DNA of 6,195 nt from JBGFRR01 sp041695045 (GTDB lineage Bacteria > Bacteroidota > Ignavibacteria > UBA10030): assembly GCA_041695045.1 (NCBI GenBank), contig JBGFRR010000163.1, positions 1 through 6,195 on the forward strand. The letters run 5' to 3'. This document shows, one piece after another, positions 1-4,550 of the stretch. The translations under genes were made by a program, and so were the position numbers. The notes below the pieces were generated by a model that saw only the letters and a program-made list of their open reading frames with translations, did not search any database and had not been told where the DNA came from. Every line of letters starts with the position of its first letter. Positions within the stretch are counted from its first letter, which is position 1.

Positions 1-104
1 GAGCTTCTGAGACAGCAACGGAAGAACCACAACAGTCGTAGAGGCCCGGCTCCTCTCTTGAAAAAATCGTCCTGATGAATTTTTTCGCTGTCATAACCAC
101 TTTT
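1..104. other. Left-edge intergenic or gene-end region
   Basis: No complete gene is visible. Two plus-strand frames are open from the window edge. One ends with a TAG at 37-39 and would encode an acidic tail (ASETATEEPQQS). The other ends with a TGA at 73-75 and is Arg/Lys-rich. The acidic tail is the more protein-like and could be the end of a gene entering from the left and converging on the precursor-peptide gene, but twelve codons are too few to decide. A weak 5-bp hairpin lies at 40-56 and a stronger A/T-rich inverted repeat at 60-86. Confidence 0.3.
60..86 (-). terminator. Possible bidirectional terminator
   Basis: The arms GAAAAAAT (60-67) and ATTTTTTC (79-86) are perfectly complementary around an 11-nt loop. 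The element starts about 18 bp past the stop of the precursor-peptide gene. Either strand gives a stem ending in a run of U. The stem is almost entirely A/T and has no GC-rich base, so it would be a weak intrinsic terminator. The position after the last gene of the minus-strand locus is the main argument for the call. Confidence 0.35.
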
Positions 105-335
105 TCAACAGCCTGCTAGAGGTGTTGCGCCGCCTGAAGCAATTGCTGCGCCCGATATTACAACACCTGCGACAGATAGTCCGCAGCCAACCCAAGACCA
201 GAAAGCACCGCCAGCCACAATCTGCATCTCCACTTGACTCAAACTTGTTGAGCCGTTGACAGACGCAGGCATTGCCGATGCTCCAATGGTGAGCACCAGA
301 CACACTGCCAGGACTACCGAAATTACCTTTTTCAT
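105..335 (-). CDS. Precursor of a double-glycine-leader peptide (bacteriocin-like) with a Sec-type signal peptide
   Basis: The gene encodes 76 residues. The ATG at 335 is chosen because a perfect AAGGAGGA lies 7-8 nt upstream; the open frame continues 40 codons further but has no such site. Residues 1-21 form a Sec-like signal peptide: MKK, a hydrophobic core, and an ASA cleavage site. Residues 32-43 (LSQVEMQIVAGG) match the LSxxE[LM]xx[IV]xGG double-glycine leader recognised by C39 peptidases, with E at -8, M at -7, V at -4 and GG at -2/-1. Cleavage after GG would release a 33-residue peptide starting AFWSW. It is rich in Gly, Ala, Ser and Val, has no charged residue, and has cysteines at its positions 8 and 33 that could form a disulfide. 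Such peptides are typically membrane-active class II bacteriocins, but a signalling role is possible. A C39 peptidase and a CPHC thioredoxin-like protein are encoded upstream on the same strand. The odd feature is two export signals in series, because double-glycine peptides normally leave through an ABC transporter with no Sec signal. Gene and leader are well supported; the antimicrobial function is inferred. Confidence 0.85.
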   Translation of the reverse strand: MKKVISVVLAVCLVLTIGASAMPASVNGSTSLSQVEMQIVAGGAFWSWVGCGLSVAGVVISGAAIASGGATPLAGC

Positions 336-342
336 AACGTAA

Positions 343-350
343 TCCTCCTT
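343..350 (-). promoter_or_regulatory. Strong Shine-Dalgarno of the precursor gene
   Basis: On the minus strand this reads AAGGAGGA, the full anti-Shine-Dalgarno complement, spaced 7-8 nt from the ATG at 335. It fixes the start of the precursor. It is clearly stronger than any ribosome site in front of the three upstream genes, which fits a peptide made in excess over its processing enzymes. Confidence 0.85.
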
Positions 351-428
351 GTTGAAAGAAGCAAGGTTAATGGTTTCGTGATTTAATAGTTCCCGCCCGC
401 TGCGGCCTGTCTGCCAACGATAAATTCC

Positions 429-466
429 AACAGCGTGGTTCAGCGGCCGAGCCAAACCACACTGTT
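429..466 (-). promoter_or_regulatory. Long hairpin between the C39 gene and the precursor gene
   Basis: The arms 429-440 and 455-466 pair over 12 positions with one mismatch (C434 opposite A461) around a 14-nt loop that contains the palindrome CGGCCG. The hairpin lies in the untranslated stretch between the C39 stop and the precursor start, about 95 bp before the precursor ATG. On the minus strand no U-run follows, so it is not a standard intrinsic terminator in the direction of the operon. On the plus strand TTTT overlaps its end. Possible roles are an mRNA processing or stability element that makes the precursor message more abundant, or a partial terminator. No convincing promoter was seen between the hairpin and the precursor gene. 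Confidence 0.45.
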
Positions 467-509
467 TTCATTCACCGTTAACAGACCAGCGAGCAAGGAG
501 GTTTTTCAA

Positions 510-677
510 TTTCGGATTTCAAATTGCGGATTGCAAAATGTGAACATAACCAACGTGTTGCGCTGCAATCTGCTCACTGCCGAATGCTATCTGCTCTCTG
601 CATTCTGTTGCCTGCGGTATTCTGCTTGCTGTCTTCTGTCTTTCTACTTCCTACTTTCTACTTCTTACTTCACTACT
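510..677. repeat. Degenerate heptanucleotide (7-nt period) repeat array
   Basis: The stretch is built from 7-nt units that drift in sequence. At 510-537 four units follow TTYCRRA or TTGCRRA, also readable as two 14-mers. From 559 to 614 almost every heptad ends in CTG (at 563, 570, 577, 591, 598, 605 and 612, with ATG at 584). After a 3-nt phase slip, CTG recurs at 622, 629 and 636. From 643 to 670 four units read YYTACTT. The part after 559 is strongly pyrimidine-rich on the plus strand. The last units reach the stop codon of the C39 gene at 673-675. No protein frame fits, since a 7-nt period cycles through all frames. Heptanucleotide tandem repeats of this kind are known as a class (for example the STRR repeats of cyanobacteria); the sequence here was not matched to any named family. 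Confidence 0.7.
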
Positions 678-1218
678 GCTTCCCAAACACCAACGTTTCC
701 CCACTCCAAATTCTTGGCAGCTTCTTCACCGGCAGCTTCAACTTGCCGAGCGTAGGATCGCGTAAGAAAATCTCGCGGTCCCCCGCAACGCTATCGACCA
801 CCGCAAAATGGTCTCCATGCACGAAAACAATTGCAGGCACAGAGACATTAAGAAAGTCCTCCAGAGTATATCGCCACCCATCTGCTCGCAGTCCTTTCAT
901 CTCTGCCATCTCTTTCAGGGCAAGCATGCTTGTGCCTTTTTCTGTAAGACCAACTTTGCTTTCAATCTCTGCCAACGTTGAGCTTATCCCCAAATGATCA
1001 AACACCATCTTCAGCGCCGCCGGGCCACAGTTGTTGTGCTTATCCTGCAAGACAACTCCATCTCTTCCCAAATATTCTCCACCCATCCATGAGACGCGAA
1101 ACCGTTTCAACACATCGGGCGAAGAAAAGAGCGTTGCTGCTGCAAGAATGAAAACAGAGAAAAGTAAAATGCTACTCAGTCCGGCAGCCGCCACAATTTT
1201 TCGTCGATCGATCTTCAT
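673..1218 (-). CDS. Membrane-anchored C39-family cysteine peptidase (double-glycine leader peptidase)
   Basis: The protein has 181 residues. After MKIDRRK comes one transmembrane helix (about residues 8-31); basic residues in front of it place the rest outside the cytoplasm. The peptidase domain follows. Q58 (oxyanion hole) lies six residues before the nucleophile C64 in NNCGPAAL, then comes H137 in GDHFAVV, then D154 in DPTLGK. This is the complete C39 catalytic set in the usual order and spacing. The family cuts after Gly-Gly in leader peptides. In bacteriocin exporters it is the cytoplasmic N-terminal domain of an ABC transporter, but here it stands alone with no transporter domains. Its ATG overlaps the TGA of the thioredoxin-like gene (ATGA), a sign of translational coupling in one operon. 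The obvious substrate is the peptide encoded downstream at 105-335. The family and catalytic residues are clear; the substrate and the external topology are inferred. Confidence 0.88.
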   Translation of the reverse strand: MKIDRRKIVAAAGLSSILLFSVFILAAATLFSSPDVLKRFRVSWMGGEYLGRDGVVLQDKHNNCGPAALKMVFDHLGISSTLAEIESKVGLTEKGTSMLALKEMAEMKGLRADGWRYTLEDFLNVSVPAIVFVHGDHFAVVDSVAGDREIFLRDPTLGKLKLPVKKLPRIWSGETLVFGKQ

Positions 1219-1646
1219 TGGGAGTGTTCTCTCATTGACTCGTTCAGAAATGCAAGAACCGTCTGTTCACCTGCTTGCAGCGATGCCTCGCCAGATCGTC
1301 TCTTGCGCAAGACCCCTCTCTCGTCAATAAAAAACAGCACAGGTATGGTCGCAACGCGATAGGCAGTTTTGGCTTTCTTCTGTTCATCAACGGCGACGGG
1401 AAAGGAAAATGCTTTTTCGAGTACAAGCTCTTTTGTTTTCATTGCATCGCTTAACGAAATCGCCGTAAACTTCGCTTGTTCCTTGTACCGTCGATACAAC
1501 ACTTCAAAGTTGTACAATTCATTCTGGCAGTGAGGACATTCAACCGTAAAGAATAAAATGATCTGTTTATCACCACCAAGCTGTATCGCTGTTTGATTGT
1601 GGAGGGAAGAAAGCTGAAGAATCGGAACCGGCTGCCCTACAGCCAA
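1215..1646 (-). CDS. Thioredoxin/TlpA-like thiol-disulfide protein (CPHC)
   Basis: A thioredoxin-fold protein of the TlpA/redoxin type, 143 residues from a TTG start. The N-terminal VGQPVP element is typical of the family. A hydrophobic strand (IILFFTVE) leads into the active site C37-P-H-C40. The cis-proline lies in the ATIPVLFFID strand (P102). CPHC is the DsbA-type active site sequence and favours an oxidising role, although TlpA relatives often reduce. The protein has no signal peptide or membrane helix of its own. The gene directly upstream encodes a membrane helix and overlaps it by 10 nt in another frame, so either the two products pair or the start is misread because of a frameshift. 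No Shine-Dalgarno stands before the TTG at 1646. The stop overlaps the C39 start (ATGA). Likely partners are the two cysteines of the precursor peptide or the catalytic cysteine of the C39 peptidase. Family call firm, exact start uncertain. Confidence 0.82.
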   Translation of the reverse strand: MAVGQPVPILQLSSLHNQTAIQLGGDKQIILFFTVECPHCQNELYNFEVLYRRYKEQAKFTAISLSDAMKTKELVLEKAFSFPVAVDEQKKAKTAYRVATIPVLFFIDERGVLRKRRSGEASLQAGEQTVLAFLNESMREHSQ

Positions 1647-1801
1647 CGGTGTCTGTACAATTTCTGAGCGAAGAAGAGAAGTATGAGCAGAGCAACGGGA
1701 ACAGAGACGGAAACAACAAGCCCTCCGAACGCTAAGAGCTTTTTCTTGCTGGGTGGATGAAGATCGGACACTTGACCCGGGATCGCTTCTGTGATTGGCA
1801 T
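1637..1801 (-). CDS. Small single-pass membrane protein, first gene of the peptide operon
   Basis: About 54 residues. The hydrophilic N-terminus (HPPSKKK) is followed by a hydrophobic segment of some 20 residues with VSVPVALLILLFF, then a short basic tail (QKLYRHR). The ATG at 1801 is preferred because AAGGG sits about 6 nt upstream; an in-frame ATG at 1819 would add six residues but has no ribosome site. It is the first gene after the promoter at 1849-1876. The 3' end overlaps the thioredoxin-like gene by 10 nt in a different frame. No family was recognised. Three readings are possible: the membrane anchor of a TlpA-like protein split off by a frameshift, a small immunity protein for the peptide, or an independent membrane partner of the thioredoxin-like protein. 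The first is attractive because TlpA proteins usually begin with exactly such a helix. Confidence 0.65.
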   Translation of the reverse strand: MPITEAIPGQVSDLHPPSKKKLLAFGGLVVSVSVPVALLILLFFAQKLYRHRWL

Positions 1802-1848
1802 AGCAATCCCTTCAGACATTGAATGGTGGTTAATTGACTAACTGCGAA

Positions 1849-1876
1849 AATATACTAATGGGGGGGGTAATGTCAA
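1849..1876 (-). promoter_or_regulatory. Promoter of the peptide operon with a C8 tract in the spacer
   Basis: On the minus strand the -35 box is a perfect TTGACA (1871-1876) and the -10 box is TATATT (1849-1854, five of six consensus bases), separated by 16 bp. Eight of these 16 bases are an uninterrupted C run (1860-1867). The sequence TATATTTT also resembles the Bacteroidota TAnnTTTG element. Transcription would start near 1842, giving a leader of about 40 nt before the ATG at 1801. Gain of one C would give the optimal 17-bp spacing, so slippage in the tract could change promoter strength. Confidence 0.7.
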
Positions 1877-2066
1877 GTATTTTTTTGCGACCTTAATGCC
1901 GCTTTCGATTTTGTCCGAAAAAATTGTCGGCTTTTACGTGGGTTTTTCGCTTCTTAAAGTCGCATGACACAAGGCTAAAGACAAATACCGATGATCAACC
2001 GCGCTGTCAAAGCCTACGCCCCCGCCAGTATCTCCAACCTCGGTCCGGGGTTTGATGTGCTGAGGC

Positions 2067-2086
2067 CTGCCAGGGCGAGGAGGCAG
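2067..2086. repeat. Inverted repeat at the first thrB lesion
   Basis: The arms CTGCC (2067-2071) and GGCAG (2082-2086) flank a 10-nt purine-rich loop. The element sits exactly where the homoserine-kinase sequence stops matching its family after FDVL. The stem is short, and its link to the lesion is by position only. Confidence 0.35.
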
Positions 2087-2267
2087 ATGGAATCGGGACT
2101 AACATTTCAGCTCCGCAGCACTGTCGACAATGCACAAGACAACGTTGACGCGTACGTCGCTTCCCTCTTGATCAACGAATTGAAACCTGCATTTGCCATT
2201 GAACTCACGCTCGACAAGCGGATGCCGATCGGGGCGGGATTGGGAAGCTCCGCTGCGAGCAGTGTTG

Positions 2268-2284
2268 CCCCGCCTCTGGCGGGG
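2268..2284. repeat. Perfect 7-bp GC palindrome at the thrB frameshift
   Basis: CCCCGCC (2268-2274), a TCT loop and GGCGGGG (2278-2284) form a very stable hairpin. It coincides with the point where thrB changes frame: taking out eight bases (2270-2277, CCGCCTCT) would join SSVA directly to GGVAVNALL in frame. The extra bases therefore contain the complement of the adjacent native GGCGG. It could also act as a stop for transcription from either converging gene, but no T-run follows on either side. Confidence 0.55.
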
Positions 2285-2331
2285 TTGCGGTGAATGCGCT
2301 CCTTCCCAAGCCTTAAGTTGAACCATCTCCC

Positions 2332-3546
2332 CTAATCCCTTCCCTGCAACTCGCTCGCGAACCGCTCCACCTCCGACCACACGCGTAGCAGGTTCTTACC
2401 GCAGATTTTTCGAATGTCGGCATCGGAGTAGCCGCGCACCAAGAGTTCATAGATGATGTTAGGGAATTGCGACACGTCCCGCACATCGACAGGCAGTGAG
2501 CCGCCCACGCCGTCGAAATCCGACCCGAACCCAACGTAGTCCACGCCGACAAGCTTCACAACATGATCGATGTGGTCGGCGATGTGTTTTGCGGTGATAA
2601 CCGGCGGGGGGTTCTCGCGCCAGAAATTCTGGATGAACTCTTGCGCCCGCGGGTCGGAGAACCTCCATCCCTGTGCGGCGACGTGTTTCCAGATGCGGTC
2701 CTCAAGCCGCTGGAATTCGCCGCTCAAGAATGACCTGCCGAACGAGATCATGATTACCCCACCGTTCTTCGCAAGATGCTTGATCATGTCGTCCGACATG
2801 TTCCGCAGCCAGCCGGGTGTGAAGGCGCGGCAGGAAGAATGCGATGCGATCACGGGCGCTTTGCTGATGCGGAGTGTCTGATAGAACGCGCTGTCCGAGA
2901 CGTGCGAGATATCCACCATGATGCCGAGGCGGTTCATTTCGGCGACCACACTTCGGCCGAAGGAACTGAGGCCGTTCCACGTGCCGGTTGTGTCGTACGA
3001 TGAATCACAAATGTGGTTGTCTCGTGCATGCGTCAGCGTGATATACCGGATGCCGCGGTTGTAGAAGTGGCGGAGGTTTTCCAGTTTGCCTTCGATGGGC
3101 GATCCGTTTTCCATCCCCATGGGAAGCGAGAGAAGTCCCTTGGCGAAATGGCTGCGCACGTCGGCAACTGTGCGGGCGACGGCAAACTTCTCCGGCCAGT
3201 CGCGCTCAAACTTCTCCACCATGTCGATGAGCGAATCGGCCAGCGACTTTGCGCCGTAGAACGCTCCACCCCGCTCCCGGTCAGAGGGCACATAGATCGA
3301 CATGAACGCTGCGTTCAGTCCTCCTTGCGTTGCGCGCGGGTAGTCAAATTCTCCCCCTTCCGTGCGCTGAGAGATATCCTCCCACGTCTCATTGAGTCGA
3401 TAGGGGACATCGATATGCGTATCGACGATGATGAACTCTTGCGCTAACCGTTGAGCTTTAGCACGGAGGTCTTCTTGCGCAGTGAGAATGGCCGTGCTGC
3501 AAACCAAAGCGATGAGTAGGAAAGATCGAATGCGAAATGACATCAT
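2332..3546 (-). CDS. Exported membrane dipeptidase (renal dipeptidase family, peptidase M19)
   Basis: A full-length M19 metallopeptidase of 404 residues. Residues 1-23 form a signal peptide (MMSFRIR, hydrophobic core, cleavage near LTA-Q), so the enzyme works outside the cytoplasm. The zinc-site residues are all present in family order: H44 and D46 in VDTHID, the bridging glutamate E146 in GMENG, H215 in DISHVS, H236 in ASHSSCRA, and D343/D345 in GFGSDFDG. The family hydrolyses dipeptides, including those with a D-amino acid at the C-terminal position, using a binuclear zinc centre; a peptide-scavenging role is the simplest guess. Starts at 3546 and 3543 are both possible (ATGATG); AGGAG lies 5 nt before the first and 8 nt before the second. 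The gene stands alone: thrB debris converges on its tail and the upstream region has no gene. No clear sigma-70 promoter was found upstream. No family-critical residue is missing. Confidence 0.95.
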   Translation of the reverse strand: MMSFRIRSFLLIALVCSTAILTAQEDLRAKAQRLAQEFIIVDTHIDVPYRLNETWEDISQRTEGGEFDYPRATQGGLNAAFMSIYVPSDRERGGAFYGAKSLADSLIDMVEKFERDWPEKFAVARTVADVRSHFAKGLLSLPMGMENGSPIEGKLENLRHFYNRGIRYITLTHARDNHICDSSYDTTGTWNGLSSFGRSVVAEMNRLGIMVDISHVSDSAFYQTLRISKAPVIASHSSCRAFTPGWLRNMSDDMIKHLAKNGGVIMISFGRSFLSGEFQRLEDRIWKHVAAQGWRFSDPRAQEFIQNFWRENPPPVITAKHIADHIDHVVKLVGVDYVGFGSDFDGVGGSLPVDVRDVSQFPNIIYELLVRGYSDADIRKICGKNLLRVWSEVERFASELQGRD

Positions 3547-4031
3547 AGGGTCTCCTGTGGTGGAATACTACCGTGTTGGATTGTTGACCGATAACGCATA
3601 CGCACAACGCAGAAAGGGTAGCTGAATAGGAGTTAAGAGTAGACGATCACAAACGCTACAGGATAGACGAAATGATGAAGAAATGCAAGCGGGAACGATA
3701 GAGAGGGAGATAGGAAGGCCCCTGCCGTACCGGACTCACGGCATCACCCCGATGGCGACATGGCGCCACGTCGCCTTCTTATTTTTGGATGGATCATTGC
3801 TGGCGATACGGTCAACACTGTGTAGCAAAATATCGTTTGCGTCGCGCAAGAAATTCGCTTTCAACGAGCGCATGATCTTTGAACCTGAATCCGGCGTGAA
3901 AACGGACGGTGTAGTTTTGTTTCCCCACAACCCGCGAACACCGTTCCGCTATAGATTTCCCGCGTTCATTGTGGATGGTCGAGTTTATGAATGATTCCCA
4001 TCATCCACATGCGATTACATCACGTACTGTA
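3547..4031. other. Gene-poor region upstream of the dipeptidase
   Basis: About 480 bp with no convincing gene. Two overlapping open frames exist: 103 codons on the plus strand (3683-3994) and 64 codons on the minus strand (3736-3930, TTG start). Neither has a good ribosome site, a recognised motif or a neighbour in operon spacing. The minus-strand frame looks slightly more protein-like (with FLRDANDILLHSVDRI) and could be debris of a lost gene. The region contains a 6-bp hairpin (TGCCGT at 3723-3728 with ACGGCA at 3738-3743) followed by the palindrome at 3754-3775. Confidence 0.5.
3754..3775. repeat. 22-bp near-perfect palindrome followed by a T-rich tract
   Basis: The outer arms GGCGAC (3754-3759) and GTCGCC (3770-3775) and the inner core TGGCGCCA (3761-3768) are perfectly symmetric; only A3760 and C3769 break the dyad. 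TTCTTATTTTT follows on the plus strand. As RNA this would be a strong stem ending in a U-rich run, like an intrinsic terminator, but no plus-strand gene precedes it. As DNA it could be a dyad operator. It lies about 210 bp upstream of the dipeptidase start. Confidence 0.45.
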
Positions 4032-4060
4032 TTGACATTTTGAGTCGAACAACGTACCAT
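4032..4060 (+). promoter_or_regulatory. Sigma-70-like promoter of the zinc-ribbon gene pair
   Basis: A perfect TTGACA -35 box (4032-4037), a 17-bp spacer and TACCAT as -10 (4055-4060, four of six consensus bases). Transcription would begin near 4067 and leave a leader of about 56 nt before the ATG at 4123. It is the only good promoter seen in front of the two plus-strand genes. Confidence 0.6.
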
Positions 4061-4122
4061 GTTTTCAAAGGTATCATTACAATCATCGTTGTTTAACAAG
4101 AACTGCGTCAGGAGTTTGAACG

Positions 4123-4527
4123 ATGCCTCGGTTCCTTGTTGTTCCTCTGTTTCTCTTTCTCCCCCTCATTGCTCTTGCTCAAAACGACGAGCGACTTTTC
4201 TGCGCACAGTGCGGCAAGCAGAATGAGCTTGTCTTTTCGTTCTGTTACTTCTGCGGCAGCCGGCTCGATAAGGAAGCTCTCGTTAGCCGATTGAAAGCGC
4301 GTGTAACAGCAGCCGAGTCGCTTACCGAGCGACTCACGTTCACTCCCACCGAACTTACTGTTCTTGTGCACTATGAGGCTGAAGCCAAAGCGCGGGAATT
4401 ACTGCGCTCCGGCGTGAAGCTTCAGCCTTCCCGACCAAAAACACAGGTTGAGAAAACGTTGGATGTCGTTGCGCCGATCCTCGTCGGCACAACAGCGATT
4501 TTCCTCATGAGACAGGCTTTTAAATAG
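4123..4527 (+). CDS. Exported zinc-ribbon protein with C-terminal membrane anchor
   Basis: 134 residues; the start is supported by AGGAG 8 nt upstream. Residues 1-19 form a signal peptide with an ALA-Q cleavage site. Only seven residues later comes a four-cysteine zinc ribbon: C27-x2-C30, ten residues, C41-x2-C44 (FCAQCGKQ and FCYFCGSRL). The middle (about 48-110) is charged and mostly helical, with an E/A/R-rich amphipathic part. Residues 113-129 form a hydrophobic segment (VVAPILVGTTAIFLM) followed by a short basic end, so the ribbon would face the periplasm, tethered from its C-terminus. Ribbons of this type are normally at the N-terminus of cytoplasmic proteins, so a position behind a signal peptide is unusual. 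The next gene, 23 nt downstream, repeats the same signal-plus-ribbon layout with identical cysteine spacing, suggesting duplication and a shared job. No named family recognised; function unknown. Confidence 0.8.
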   Translation: MPRFLVVPLFLFLPLIALAQNDERLFCAQCGKQNELVFSFCYFCGSRLDKEALVSRLKARVTAAESLTERLTFTPTELTVLVHYEAEAKARELLRSGVKLQPSRPKTQVEKTLDVVAPILVGTTAIFLMRQAFK

Positions 4528-4550
4528 TCAACCGATGAAAGGAATGAGCT

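Larger units (their letters stand above)
1991..2316 (+). pseudogene. thrB: Homoserine kinase (thrB) 5' remnant
   Basis: The first residues (VKAYAPASISNLGPGFDVL) are the N-terminus of homoserine kinase, a GHMP kinase that phosphorylates homoserine in threonine synthesis. The ATP-binding GHMP motif PIGAGLGSSAASS follows at residues 79-91. Two lesions are visible. After FDVL the sequence becomes an unlike Arg-rich stretch, and about 15-20 residues are missing compared with the normal distance to the next conserved helix (NVDAYVASLL). Near 2270-2284 the frame shifts: the first frame stops at 2291-2293, but the plus-2 frame continues the family sequence as GGVAVNALLPKP to a TAA at 2314-2316. The remaining two thirds of the usual roughly 300 residues are absent, and the dipeptidase gene ends 15 bp further on. 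No clear ribosome site precedes the ATG. This cannot be an active kinase. Confidence 0.85.

Noticed and set aside
435..997. Two plus-strand open frames (435-755 and 524-997)
   Set aside because: They run through the 7-nt repeat array and across the antisense of the C39 gene; the translations are low-complexity or lack any domain, while the minus strand holds a clear catalytic protein.
1915..1930. Short dyad CCGA...TCGG upstream of the thrB remnant as an operator or terminator
   Set aside because: Only four base pairs with an A-rich loop; expected by chance.
2099..2380. Minus-strand open frame of 93 codons opposite the thrB remnant
   Set aside because: It is antisense to recognisable homoserine-kinase sequence, has no ribosome site or motif, and overlaps the end of the dipeptidase gene.
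3013..3447. Plus-strand open frame of 144 codons opposite the dipeptidase
   Set aside because: It lies fully inside the antisense of a complete M19 enzyme with all zinc ligands; the open frame is a by-product of codon composition.
3510..3546. Lipoprotein signal in the dipeptidase (cysteine in LIALVC)
   Set aside because: The residues before the cysteine (A-L-V) do not fit the lipobox, which needs a small residue at -1; ordinary signal-peptidase-I cleavage near residue 23 fits better.
3683..3994. Plus-strand 103-codon frame as a gene
   Set aside because: No ribosome site or motif, and it contains the 22-bp palindrome; an opposing frame is equally open. Kept only as a note on the gene-poor region.
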